Assembly: GCA_963924555.1 (NCBI GenBank)
Contig: OZ004595.1
Coordinates: forward strand, 5,326,599 to 5,390,598
Direction of reading: 5' to 3'
Origin: Crambe crambe
Taxonomy: Eukaryota; Porifera; Demospongiae; Poecilosclerida; Crambeidae
DNA: 64,000 bases
Shown: one piece after another, positions 12,372 through 21,303 of the stretch
How the letters are laid out: each line of letters starts with the position of its first letter
Numbering within the stretch: position 1 is the stretch's first letter
Translations under genes and position numbers: made by a program
The notes under the pieces: generated by a model
The model's input: the letters and a program-made list of their open reading frames with translations, nothing else
Told to the model about the DNA's origin: nothing
Database searches by the model: none

Positions 12372-15300
12372 TCTTCTTCCTGCCTCAAACTCCTAAATCC
12401 TTCCTGACCTAGGCTCCCCTTGATAATCGATGGCCTCCCCCTTTCCTCTACCTTCCTACATCTCCATAGGTAATATACGATTCTTATACACACTCTTGAC
12501 CTACTGGCTCCTGAGTGCACGGCCTCTCCCCTTTCCTCTACCTTCCTACATCTCCATAGGTAATGATACAATTCTTATGCATACTCTTGACATACTGACT
12601 CCTGGTGCATGGCCTCCCCTGGAGGATGAAGCCATTACTCGCCATGTACATGTTTGTATGCATTTCCTTTCTATCACTATCCCTTTGTTAGCTCCCAGAG
12701 ACTTTGGGTTCTCCCATGATGGGTGTGGGTATTTCTGCCTCTAGGTATCTGGTGATATGTGATAGATATCCATGAACACATGTATAATCCTCTACTTACG
12801 TGCATGGATACTCCTGTCTCCAACCCTCCTTCTATCTCCCCTGGGTCCTCCTCCTCTTCCTGCTCCCTCTCTGTCCCTCCCCATTTCTTTTAAATAATAA
12901 TTTCAACAGGTTAACTCCATGGAAACACACTTCCTGTGTCACACCTTTTTCCAGGTATTTAGTAACATCTCCAAGAATATGAATTCTGCATCTATGAAAG
13001 GTGAAGGCTCAGTCTTCTTTCTTATTTCCTCCTGATCTACAACTTCCTGTGTTACACTGCTGTTGTGATGATAACACACACCTGTTTATACTTATACTCA
13101 GACAGGCTGGCTAAAGTAGGCAGCTTTTTATCCTCAGACAGGCTGGCTGAAGGTGGCTTTCATATCTATAAGTATGTGTTTTTGTGAAGCAAGTTATACC
13201 AATGGTTAGAAAATTGGACCAATAGAATTGCTGCATCCTGGAGAGATGCCGGACCAATTCGACCAGATTTAAGTAGTTTAGTATGCCTGTGGCCATGGTA
13301 TACGTAAGTTAGATATCAACCTTGGTGTTTATAGCAGACCTTTTGGTACAATATAACTTTTGTATACATGCCTAACCGTATCTGAAGAGTAGCTTCTGAA
13401 ATTGCTTGTTTAACAAACTAAAGCTCTTCTGTGAATTCCTGATTTCCCCCCTCTTCTTGCCCTACTTTGTTTGTTTGTTTGTTTGTTTGTTTGTTTGTTT
13501 GTTTGTTGATGATTTTGCTTGCTTATTCTCTTACATGTGTAGGAATGGAATGTGTAGTGAACTAAGGTGAGGTGTTACCTTAACCTTAAGTGTGAGTTTT
13601 TATTCTCCTCTTTGATGATATACTTCCTGGAACAGCTGGCATAATGTACTTTCCCCAGTGACAGTGGGATGATGGGGATTTTGGAATTACCAGGTAGACG
13701 AGTGACTCATTTGGGACCCTCAAGCACCGGCTCATCATGCATGGATGACTCTTCCTGGATTACTCTATATAATACCCTATGTGCATGCCTCATGCATGTG
13801 ACATGTCAGACTACATGTATGCTCCATGCATGTTACATATCAGACTACATGTATGCCCATGCATGTGACATGTCAGACTATATGTATGCCCCATGCATAT
13901 GGCATTATCAGACTATATGTACATATGTGACAATAGTAGCTACCACTTCTCAATTGAACTGCAGCCAGACTACATGTATGATGTATGTTCCATACATGTG
14001 ACATGTAAGATTACATGTATGCCCTAATAGTTACCAATGAACAGCAAGCAGGCTACATATCTGCTCCATGCATGTTAATGTTACCATGCTACATGTCAGA
14101 CTACCATGTATCTCCCCCATGCATGCTAAGCAAATAGTTGATAATTAAATCTGCATGCCCTTTATGGTTAGGGATTGCACCTCTAGAGTAACAGGAGTAA
14201 GTGTCAGTGGAATAACCCTATTATGCAATCAAGTGGTGTGACCTGCAGGCAGTCTGGAGAGGATGATAACCTTTCTTGCATACTATGCTAGTGTATGCCA
14301 AGCTGATCAGAATCCCAACCGGCAGGCAGAAAGGTGGACAGGAGAGAAAGTGGTAGCCAACAGGTATGAAGTAAAGCTTTTTGAGACTGCTTTACTTGTC
14401 ACTGACTTGAAGGCTAGCAATATGAGGCATGTATCTTACCGAAGAATTCATTAGTGCCGAGAACTATGCCTTATCTACGTACCATAGCAAGTACAGGAAC
14501 TTTCTCGCATGCTGTGCAAGAGTATGTCATAGCAGGCTAATTACATGAGCCCCCATATCCAATCAAGTCTCACGGTTGCCTTATCTATGTACCATAGCAA
14601 GGCACGGTACCATCGTACTCTCATCCTCCCAATTATCTATCTTTACATCTACTGCCTTATATGACAACGATGTTTCCCCTTGGGAGAATCAAAGTGACTT
14701 GCCAGCAAGTGCAGATTGTAGCTAAAGTAGTTTTCCATTAAGTGTCTCAACTTTCCCCTGAATGGTTGCCATTTCTCACTTGCTAATGCAACCGTTGGCA
14801 TGGATTAGTTATGGGTTCAGTTCTTCCAGTTACTTGACCTTGATGGCCCTGACTGAGTCCCTGAGCTCGTATAATTAGCTTTTGTAATCACTGAATTGCA
14901 TAATTGGTATGGGTGCCTTTTAGGTTTTTGCCCTGACAGATAATGTGATCCTGTTGTTACATTGTGATTCACACTCCCTGTTATTCACTGTCAGAGTTAG
15001 TTTGAGTTTCAATATATTTGAACTTTGAATTAAGAAAGCAAAAGACATCCCTACTCCCTTTGGTTGTCTACTCTCCCTCTTCCCTTCTGTGGACCAGTTC
15101 TTTGACTATCATGTGAGTTAGTTTAGATTCGTGTATGATGTTCACATTGGAGCTAGGTCACAATCTGGTTCGTACACTACACGTAATAAATCTGTGTTAT
15201 AGCAATGAAAGTTCATTCCTCCTTCTCCCTTCCACTTGTCCCTTCCCCCTCTCCCCTCCCTTCTCCCTTCCCCTCCCTCCTTTCCTCCCTTCCCCTCCCT

Positions 15301-17075
15301 CTCTCCCCTTCCTCTCCTTCCCCCTTCCTCTCCCTCCTTTCCTCCCTTCCCCTCCCCCCTTCCTCTCCTTCCCCCTTCCCCTCCCTCCTTTCTTCCCTTC
15401 CCCTCCCCCCTTCCTCTCCTTCCCCCTTCCCCTCCCCCCCTTTCCCCTCCTCCCTTCCCCCTCCCTCAGCAGCTACAGGACCAATCCTGATGCATGGTAC
15501 AGACTAAGAGTTAAAAATACAATAATCCAGAAGAATCTGGATTATGTCAATCTCCATCAGAAGCGAGCCCCCAATCTGGAAATCTGCCCCTCTGGTTCTC
15601 TCAGGTCCCTTAAATAAATATGAGGGCGGCTTGTATAAACCTTGCAGTCATACACATGTACAAACATGTCTGTATGTATTACAAACATACATACACCTCT
15701 TACATACATGTTGTAGACATGCCTGTACATGTGTGCGTGTGTGTGTGTGTATAGGCCTTTGTTATGTACACTCAACATGATGCAAGACTCATAACCACCA
15801 AGGACAAGTGTTTCCCCAAAAGAATTAATCATGATCAGTAGTGAAGCACTGGCTGTCAGCAAAGCACTGGCTGTCTCCTGACTGTGCAGCATTGATGGGA
15901 TAGTCAGTCTTGAATGAAGGATGAACTCAGCATGGGCAATAACTATCGTGCACTTGATTAAAAGCGTCCTGATTGGAAGGGGTGTCCTCATTTCAGGGTG
16001 TAATGCACCACATTTATGGGATGTTGAAAGTGTCCTAGTCTTTTCCTACCTTCTCTTTTTTTACTGTTGAGTTATGTAGAATCATACAACTCTTGCGATG
16101 AACTGGATGATTTTTTTTCAACCTTTGCTCCATTGATGTGTCTATAACGTACAAGAGTTGCTATTGTTGAGTTTGACTCTCTGACTGATTCTTGGCGTGG
16201 GAAAGCTTGGCTTGTTACAAGTACTTGGACTTGTGCATTAGTTCTCTGTTATGACCCCCAATAGCTTTGTCTCCGTTTTAATGGGTCATTTGCAAACTGT
16301 CTTCTCTGGTGCTCCAAACAATTAGATTCCTAATGTATTGACAGAGTAGTATACCTGGACCCCATTTTTCAACCCCACCACATATGCATATCACTTCCTG
16401 TCATCTATGTCACAGCACAGACATAACCCATCTCCTCTCCTGCACCTGTGCCCACTCTCACTCTGTTTATAACCCACCCTGCTTCCATATCCATCAGAAC
16501 TTCCATGTGCATCAGAGCTTCCACCTACTGCGTCAGTTGAGCTAAGAACTTGCAAACCCACCCTAGATCTTGCAAACTCACCTTACTTCCAGGTGAGCTA
16601 GGATTGAACTTACAAACTCACCCACACTGGTTCCATGTGTATCAAGATCTTGTAAACCCATGTGCAACTGTGCATATACATAGTGATGGTCGATGGATAC
16701 AAGGAAACATTTTTACAGGTCCTTTCTGTATTTTAACTAACCACAACTCTTTATCCACTACATGTAATTAGCATAATACCCCCATGTTAGTTAAATAGTA
16801 ACCACTTCAGCAAGGAACCTAATACTAACCCCCAGAGGAGGAGATTGCCACCAGACTCCTCATTACCAAACTGATGAAGTTTATGTTGCAGCTTGTTACT
16901 GCTATCTTGTTTATTTAGTGGTCCCTGGTTTCTTCGTTGTTGGCTGGTACTGTCCGACCACCTGGCCTGGCTCTACCTGCTGGCACCCAAGACTTGTTTC
17001 CTCATGCCAATTGCAATCTCTGTGTACTTTGTTTTGTGTGAGTGGTGTTATCTTAAGAGGATTATCTCTGCTACA

Positions 17076-17150
<75 letters not shown>

Positions 17151-19175
17151 ATTGAATTTTATGACAGATCAACCTTCATTTCCATATCACTCTGAGTTAT
17201 GTACCTCTATTAATATTAGCCATAGGTAGCTAGCTGGTGGAAATCTTTGCAGCTGTTGGGTGTGCAGCACTTTGAAACGAGGAGGAGCTTCCCCCTCCCT
17301 CCTGCGTGTATCTTATTGAGTCTACTTGTGCCCACCTTCTAATGGGCTTGAGGTCACAGCTTTATGTAATGATCATTTCACATTTGTTGTGATATGATTG
17401 CAGTCAAAATATCCTTCCCTGATTGAGGGGTCACATGGTCAGCCATGCTCCACTCCTAACTACCCTCCCTGATTGAGGGGTCACATGGTCAGCCATGCTC
17501 CACTCCTAACTACCCTCCCTGATTGAGGGGTCACATGGTCAGCCATGCTCCACTCCTAACTACCCTCCCTGATTGAGGGGTCACATGGTCAGCCGTGCTC
17601 CACTCCTAACTACCCTCCCTGATTGAGGGGTCACATGGTCAGCCATGCTCCACTCCTAACTACCCTCCCTGATTGAGGGGTCACGTGGTCAGCCATGCTC
17701 CACTCCTAACTACCCTCCCTGATTGAGGGGTCACATGGTCAGCCGTGCTCCACTCCTAACTACCATTGGAGCTGATATTTAGCCTGAAGGGAGCCAGGGT
17801 TGATAGGCCATTCTGCCTATTTTATAGGAGCGTACCCATTTTGCTAGTATTGAGGGGGACCCCTTTCATTTCATCAATCTGATAGGCCATACTGCCCATT
17901 TTGTGGGGAGCCCTGCTTGGTGTAATGGTGTACCATGATATCATGGAATAGTGGCCTCCAACTTCCTGAAATGAAGACACCTGTGTACACAGCATGTCTA
18001 CAAGAACCCTTCTCCTCTCCCTACGCCACTGATAATAGCATGTCTATGGCACAACCCCTCTCTCAGTTTCTCAATCTAAACATAGAAAATGTGTCCTTAC
18101 TAGCTTAGAGATAACTGGTCACAAGTCAAGCGATGGAGCACGATATATATATGCCAATTTCACATAGCATTGGAATTTCAAAATACCAGGCATTTTAAGC
18201 CACTATGCCTACTATGATTCATTTTCATGGACCACCATGCTTATGTATCTTCTACCCTGTGTGTAGACTGCAGCTCAAACAGTCCCCACGGTCACCTAGT
18301 CTCCGAGTTGATCCAGAGATTTCTCTGAGCTCCTCCCACCAGCAGCAGTTAGAACTGGAGATTCTCTCTCCATGAAACAGAGAAGGATCTCTATAGAACC
18401 TTTATTACTAGGTGAGTGAATTAGTCATGTGAGATGTTATACTGACTTGTTATTCAGTAAATTCCAAGCTATTTTAATCCATCCCACTTGCAGAATCACA
18501 TTATTAAAACCAAGGGTCAGATTTCAACAGTGTTGTTGTTGCTTTCATAAGTGCTATCACAAAGGCAGTGGTTTCCCCTCATTAATTGAATCTTGTGCCT
18601 GGAAGTGGCTTGAGCATAACGTTATTACTATGTATGAAGCTAGTGGCCCTTACAGCATTCCATTGGGTGGGAGTCAGCAGATTGGAATGAAGGAAGACTG
18701 TATAATTTTAGTGTGTACAAGTAGACTATTTGATACACAAGTGAATATCATCTTCTGGGTACACACAGTGGAACCTCCATGCTGAAAGAAGGCAAACTTC
18801 TCAACAAAGGATAATCTAAAATTACCACCTTTGTATTATCCACTTTATACAAAACAACCTCCAAAAGAGGACAACTAAGGACCATAGACTATATAGGTTC
18901 CAACCTCTATAACCTGGAACTCTGGAACCTCTATAGTCTATGAAAGGACGATCTAAGAGTACGGTACACTTTATACAAAGCAACCTCCAAAAGAGGAACA
19001 AAGAACAAGAGGCTAGGTCCCAAGTGTGTCCATTATTCAGGGATTCCACTGTGACCCTCAGTTTAGACTATCAATATCACAACCCTCTGAAGCAAAGGTT
19101 TACGCACAAAATACTTCTACAGGGTGGTCCCTATCCTTGTTAATTCCTATCATTGTTAATTTTGCAGATTTCAAT

Positions 19176-19273
<98 letters not shown>

Positions 19274-19441
19274 TACACAGCTACTTCCCCAGAGGAGGTG
19301 GCAGAGAAGTCACACTCACTGACACTCCCTTCCTCCCGCTCTCAAATACACAAGTCGTACAAGACCGAACACTCACCTTTGATATCTGTCTCCAGTTTAG
19401 ATGACTCAGCGGTGTCTTATGCTGCAGAAACACCTGTCTAG
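5641..19441 (+). CDS. C1orf43: C1orf43/NICE-3 family membrane protein, gene span
   Basis: Exons are about 5641-5687, 5759-5860, 5932-6040, 6655-6717, the reversed exon 9415-9566 (minus strand), 11619-11677, 14253-14363, 18267-18411 and 19281-19441. The joined product has one N-terminal membrane helix ([16 protein letters not shown]) followed by a basic stretch. It then matches human C1orf43 landmarks in order: INEKYEP (human IKYEPQ), [12 protein letters not shown] (human YLYRMKALDAI), the LPDFVLRLQ...YTQARF block (human YLLDLR...YETARY) and a Ser-rich LPSS tail. Human C1orf43 is about 250 aa, similar in size. The family is implicated in Golgi/phagocytic functions in mammals. The start codon was not found; the reversed exon and a frame conflict in exon 8 mean the copy may be misassembled or damaged. 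Confidence 0.62.
5759..5860 (+). CDS. C1orf43: C1orf43-like exon 2
   Basis: Acceptor TTTTTTTAG and donor AAG|GTCAGT bound 102 nt (34 codons, phase 0 both ends). It encodes the end of the membrane helix, LIILGHLVV, then a basic RWQWRR stretch expected on the cytosolic side, then [14 protein letters not shown]. Confidence 0.65.
5932..6040 (+). CDS. C1orf43: C1orf43-like exon 3
   Basis: 109 nt between acceptor GAATAG and donor AGAG|GTGAGT, phase 0 in and phase 1 out. It encodes [16 protein letters not shown]...[14 protein letters not shown], matching the human IDIRLSRVQDIKYEPQLL region. The exon is followed by a 200-bp polypyrimidine tract. Confidence 0.68.
6071..6290 (+). repeat. Polypyrimidine (CCCTCCTTT)-rich intronic tract
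   Basis: Nearly pure C/T on the plus strand. The long open frames it creates on both strands are compositional only. Confidence 0.85.
6655..6717 (+). CDS. C1orf43: C1orf43-like exon 4
   Basis: 63 nt, acceptor ATCATAG and donor TTAG|GTAAGA, phase 1 to 1. It encodes [20 protein letters not shown], matching human SCYNYLYRMKALDAIRTS. The next in-order protein block is found only on the opposite strand at 9415-9566. Confidence 0.65.
6749..6786. repeat. (TTAA)n microsatellite
   Basis: About nine TTAA units in the intron after exon 4. Confidence 0.9.
7267..7380 (+). repeat. Dispersed repeat, copy A
   Basis: About 110 bp beginning CCCCAGGATTTATTGAAGG. The reverse complement of 56380-56514 in a vigilin intron is nearly identical, so this is an interspersed element in two orientations. 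No terminal repeats are evident. Confidence 0.8.
7909..8115 (+). CDS. Unrecognised small ORF, possible first exon
   Basis: A 68-codon frame starting [20 protein letters not shown], charged and helical, with a basic RKRKG patch. It follows a locally GC-rich stretch (7795-7860) that could be a promoter. The family is not recognised; it may be the N-terminus of a transposon protein or a chance frame in the C1orf43 intron. Confidence 0.2.
   Translation: MALQKFLKKEVSLTEAQLKEIDREVKRTEQTSQRKRKGSSVCNNVRFFGTNEIKLPPKLTRIRYFLIQ
8102..8290 (+). repeat. Direct duplication of about 70 bp
   Basis: AACTTGTTTC(T/C)TATCTGG and the following TAAGGATCATCAGTATTG...GGTGCTGTTT segment occur twice, at about 8114 and 8226. 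Confidence 0.75.
8561..8843 (+). repeat. Three copies of a 38-bp unit around a (CT)n array
   Basis: The unit TATACTTGAGTATAGAATCG followed by AATAATCTGATTGGTGAGT appears at about 8561, 8747 and 8805. The first lies before and the other two after the (CT)n tract, suggesting local duplication spanning the microsatellite. Confidence 0.75.
8637..8722 (+). repeat. (CT)n microsatellite
   Basis: About 30 CT units followed by CCCT-rich sequence. It lies left of the reversed exon, and its complement (GA)n lies on the right at 10130-10191. Confidence 0.95.
9093..9148 (+). repeat. (ATGT)n microsatellite
   Basis: About 13 ATGT units. A second array of the same motif and orientation lies at 10767-10848. 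Confidence 0.95.
9281..9344 (+). repeat. C-rich tract ending in a poly(C) run
   Basis: CCCTTCC-type sequence running into about 16 consecutive C residues, immediately beyond the donor side of the reversed exon. Confidence 0.85.
9415..9566 (-). CDS. C1orf43: C1orf43-like exon 5, in reverse orientation
   Basis: On the minus strand the frame [20 protein letters not shown] continues with [20 protein letters not shown] and [11 protein letters not shown] to the donor GGG|GTGAGG. This is the block missing between exons 4 and 6 and aligns with human NFRSYLLDLR...YETARYGTG. Its phases fit: entry phase 1 from AGAG|GG matches exon 4, and exit phase 0 matches exon 6. A stronger acceptor TTTTTTTCAG lies upstream at 9628 but would change the entry phase. 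A coding block of this gene on the opposite strand implies an inversion or an assembly error. Confidence 0.55.
10130..10191 (+). repeat. (GA)n microsatellite
   Basis: About 30 GA units; inverted counterpart of the (CT)n tract at 8637-8722, so the two flank the reversed exon as an inverted repeat. Confidence 0.95.
10767..10848 (+). repeat. (ATGT)n microsatellite
   Basis: About 20 ATGT units, same orientation as the array at 9093-9148. Confidence 0.95.
11334..11505 (+). repeat. Degenerate tandem array of GTCCTGATTAGAGAA units
   Basis: About ten imperfect copies of a 15-20 bp unit, with a higher-order GTCAAGTGTCCTGATTAGA pattern. Confidence 0.8.
11619..11677 (+). CDS. C1orf43: C1orf43-like exon 6
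   Basis: 59 nt, acceptor CTTTGCAG and donor AAAAC|GTATGT, phase 0 to 2. It encodes [19 protein letters not shown], which aligns with human GQNEYLRYQEALSELATAVK directly after the YETARYG motif. Its entry phase fits the reversed exon 5, not exon 4. Confidence 0.55.
12282..12369 (+). repeat. (TG)n microsatellite
   Basis: About 44 uninterrupted TG units. The cysteine/valine and histidine/threonine open frames across it are artefacts. Confidence 0.97.
12430..12615 (+). repeat. Tandem duplication of about 90 bp
   Basis: Two adjacent copies sharing CCTTTCCTCTACCTTCCTAC, ATCTCCATAGGTAAT and CACTCTTGAC, about 90 bp apart. Confidence 0.8.
13467..13507 (+). repeat. (GTTT)n microsatellite
   Basis: About ten GTTT units. 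Confidence 0.95.
13780..14115 (+). repeat. Degenerate array of ATGCATG/ACATGTCAGACTACATG units
   Basis: Around eight diverged copies of a unit of about 35-45 bp combining CCATGCATGTGACATGTCAG and ACTACATGTATGC. Similar ATGCATG/ACATGT-rich sequence recurs at 33360-33490, 45240-45430 and 63560-63740. Confidence 0.7.
14253..14363 (+). CDS. C1orf43: C1orf43-like exon 7 (tentative)
   Basis: 111 nt, acceptor TGCAGGCAG and donor AACAG|GTATGA, phase 2 to 2, fitting exons 6 and 8. It encodes [20 protein letters not shown] followed by [17 protein letters not shown]. The frame and splice sites are good, but no clear counterpart is seen in human C1orf43, so it may be alternative or lineage-specific. Confidence 0.42.
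15226..15471 (+). repeat. Polypyrimidine CCCTTCCCCTCC array
   Basis: About 245 bp of almost pure C/T with an imperfect tandem pattern (units containing CCTCTCCTTCCCCCTTCC). It opens all three plus frames. Confidence 0.9.
17079..17149 (+). repeat. (CT)n microsatellite
   Basis: About 35 CT units within the presumed C1orf43 intron 7. Confidence 0.97.
17416..17765 (+). repeat. Seven-copy 50-bp minisatellite
   Basis: A 50-bp unit containing TCCCTGATTGAGGGGTCACA and TGGTCAGCCATGCTCCACTC repeats with exact spacing; GATTGAGGGG starts at 17421, 17471, 17521, 17571, 17621, 17671 and 17721. Only A/G changes separate copies (GCCGTGCTCC in copies 4 and 7; TCACGTGG in copy 6). The near identity implies recent expansion. 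Confidence 0.97.
18267..18411 (+). CDS. C1orf43: C1orf43-like exon 8, conflicting frames
   Basis: Acceptor TGTGTGTAG and donor CTAG|GTGAGT are both good. Entered in phase 2 from exon 7, the frame reads [20 protein letters not shown] and stops at TGA 18373-18375. The 3' half is open in another frame ([14 protein letters not shown]) and leaves in phase 1, exactly what exon 9 needs. A one-base change near the CAGCAGCAG at about 18336-18344 would reconcile them. Either the TGA is a true alternative C-terminus or there is an indel. Confidence 0.5.
18883..18942. repeat. 20-bp inverted repeat (hairpin)
   Basis: CATAGACTATATAGGTTCCA at 18883-18902 pairs with 18923-18942, 19 of 20 positions. It lies between two direct copies of ACTTTATACAAA(A/G)CAACCTC (about 18842 and 18969). 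Confidence 0.8.
19179..19274 (+). repeat. (CT)n(CA)n microsatellite at a splice acceptor
   Basis: About 40 CT units followed by CA units end six bases before the CACTACACAG acceptor of exon 9, so the array serves as its pyrimidine tract. Confidence 0.9.
19281..19441 (+). CDS. C1orf43: C1orf43-like terminal exon 9
   Basis: Phase 1 entry, 53 codons including TAG at 19439-19441. It encodes [30 protein letters not shown], then a Ser-rich end. The [11 protein letters not shown] segment aligns with human TYLPSSQKSKRAK in the cytosolic tail. A competing frame is also open across the exon, but it does not match the family. Confidence 0.58.
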
Positions 19442-19562
19442 TGTCCTATTATCATCATCGTCCTATTTTTGTGTCCTAGTATCCATTATCCTAATAATGT
19501 GTCCTATCATTCACCAGTCTAGTGTCCTATTATCATCATTGTCCTAATAATGTGTCCTAGTT
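19430..19562 (+). repeat. GTGTCCTA(T/G)TATCATCAT repeats
   Basis: About six imperfect copies of GTGTCCTAnTA with ATCATC spacers in the presumed 3' UTR of the C1orf43-like gene. Confidence 0.7.
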
Positions 19563-19589
19563 ATGACATCTCCTCATCCATACTCATCT

Positions 19590-19676
19590 AAAAATGACAT
19601 AATTGGGGCTAAAATTTCAGTGTGGAGTTAGTCCAACTGCAAGTTTGGGACAATTTTCATCAAAGCATATTTATTG
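19590..19676 (-). repeat. Dispersed repeat family C, copy 1
   Basis: The reverse complement of GTTTGGGACAATTTTCATCA and adjoining sequence matches copies at 28640-28745 and 44829-44940. It overlaps the proposed IRF polyadenylation hexamer. Confidence 0.7.
19670..19675 (-). terminator. Candidate IRF polyadenylation signal (AATAAA)
   Basis: AATAAA on the minus strand, about 830 nt downstream of the IRF stop and the first such hexamer in that direction. Use of the site is inferred. Confidence 0.4.
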
Positions 19677-20036
19677 TAGAGACTACAGCAGCTCTTTTCT
19701 CTTAGCTGGTGAAGTACCCAGTAGGGAATATATAGTCTGCATAAACTAATTTTTGTAGAAAAAAAGTTGATTCAAGCAAATTAGCAGAACAATAATTAAT
19801 GATTGACAACTGATTAGTGACACAAAAAGTATACAGAAGAAAAAGGTGATTCCAGTGTTAAATTGTGTACAAGATATTATGCAGCATATTACAACACGCA
19901 ATGATGAGAATCAGTAAGGTTTTTAGTTGAAGTACAAAATTATACAGAGCATAAATGCTCAAAGTAAAAAATTACAAAAAAAATGTACATGTTCTGGTCC
20001 AACTTGAGAAAAGGGACTTAAAGCAAAAATCCAAAG

Positions 20037-20058
20037 TAAAAAAAAAAAAAAAAAAAAA
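20037..20058. repeat. Poly(A)/poly(T) run of 22
   Basis: An uninterrupted A run on plus (T run in the IRF transcript 3' UTR). No retrotransposed body is recognisable beside it. Confidence 0.9.
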
Positions 20059-20325
20059 GATTGTTCCATTTTCTCAATTGTCAGGATATTTGGTGGGTCA
20101 GTGAGTCAGTTGTTAGGCTGGCTGGCTATAGCACTCTTGCAGGCAGGCAGGCAGGGGGCAGATAGACTGCTGGATGGTTAGTTGACATAATGTTTATAGT
20201 GTGGATTGGAAGCGAGAAACATGATGCGTTTGTGATGAGGTACAAGAACTATCCGTCCGCAGGAAAAAGCGGAGGGAACCCCCAATATGAGGGAACAAAG
20301 AAGAGTCTACACAGTAGACAGGTGC

Positions 20326-20331
20326 AATAAA
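20326..20331 (+). terminator. Candidate C1orf43-like polyadenylation signal (AATAAA)
   Basis: AATAAA on plus, about 885 nt after the TAG of exon 9. If used, the transcript would overlap the convergent IRF 3' UTR. Inferred only. Confidence 0.35.
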
Positions 20332-20503
20332 AGAGAGGACTTCTTATACGATAAGAAAAAAACGCTCTAGGAGCAAACAAAACACTGTGAAAGAGATGAA
20401 GATGGAGAAAACAGAGAGAGACGACAACGAAAACGTAGACATTTCACAGCTTGGGAAAAGGATGGAAGGGGTCGAGGGTTTCTTTTTTTGCTATTTTTTG
20501 ATT

Positions 20504-21303
20504 TTAGTTACTTATTTCTTGAAGGTTTCTTAAAAATGCGTCTGCTTCCAAGTCATCGTTTGTCGGTTGGTCTATGTCAATGGTTGTGGGGATTTCACCC
20601 ATGAGGTCCTCAGTGGCGAGAATGTCTGGGAGGCCGATGGTATCAATGTCGTGCTTAGCCTTGACGTGGGTCACCATGATTGAGATGAGGTTTTGAGTCA
20701 CGTGACGGCCACGTCCCCAGTTTTGTCCAAGTCCGAGCCAGAAGTAAGGAGAAGGTGATTCTCCCTGAATGAGAGCGTAATGCTCCAATGCTGGTCGGAA
20801 GTGATTGTGGTAATCGAACACCTTAGTAGCCTGGTCTTTGTTGAGCTGCACTGCTTCGTGGCCAGGGGTGGGAGAATTGGAGCAATAGACGATCGTTCGA
20901 CAGAGGGGAGTAACGTAGACACACCCATCGTTAACATCCAAGACGATCCCGTTCACCATCGCATTGAAGATGTCTTTAGAGAGACCCTGGGGATGATTTT
21001 CAGGAAGTACAAGGTTGCTCTCGCACGAGTAGTTGCTTCTGGTGGCTTTCTCTTCTGGAGAAAGATTCGAGAGAGGTTGGTTTGAGAAGATGTGACATCC
21101 CTTGGAGCAGTTGATGTACTCCGTCAGGACTGGGATGCTTCCGTAGAAGACTCTGACTTGTAGTTGGCTGGGGGAGATTTCGGGAGAAACTGGAGAAGAG
21201 ATATTGTTGTTTTCAAGAGAGCTCAAGAGGTCGTTGACGTCAGTTTCGGTGTGGCAAGGGCTACCACTCATTGATGGGGAAGGAGCATTGGGACTACCCA
21301 TAC
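20504..21303 (-). CDS. IRF: IRF exon 6, IRF-association domain and stop
   Basis: Acceptor ATTATTAG. Encodes the whole association domain, including IFSNQPLSNL, SNLVLPENHPQGLSKDIFNA, YVTPLCRTIVYCSN and PYFWLGLGQNWGRGR, then an acidic tail ending EISN and TAA. Confidence 0.92.

Noticed and set aside
12189..12571. Long Cys-Val and His-Thr frames on both strands
   Set aside because: They are translations of the (TG)n microsatellite and carry no other protein signal.
15135..15617. Pro/Ser/Leu-rich frames of 84-160 codons
   Set aside because: Caused by the polypyrimidine array; all three plus frames are open, which is compositional.
16893..17195. Hydrophobic 100-codon frame ([15 protein letters not shown]...) ending in Leu-Ser repeats
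   Set aside because: The end is (CT)n translation; the hydrophobic start has no supporting splice context or family match and lies in a presumed intron.
17416..17765. Regularly spaced repeats resembling a CRISPR array
   Set aside because: The 50-bp units are head-to-tail with no unique spacers, and the genome is eukaryotic.
20780..21085. 101-codon plus-strand frame across the IRF last exon
   Set aside because: Shadow of the IRF association-domain exon on the opposite strand.
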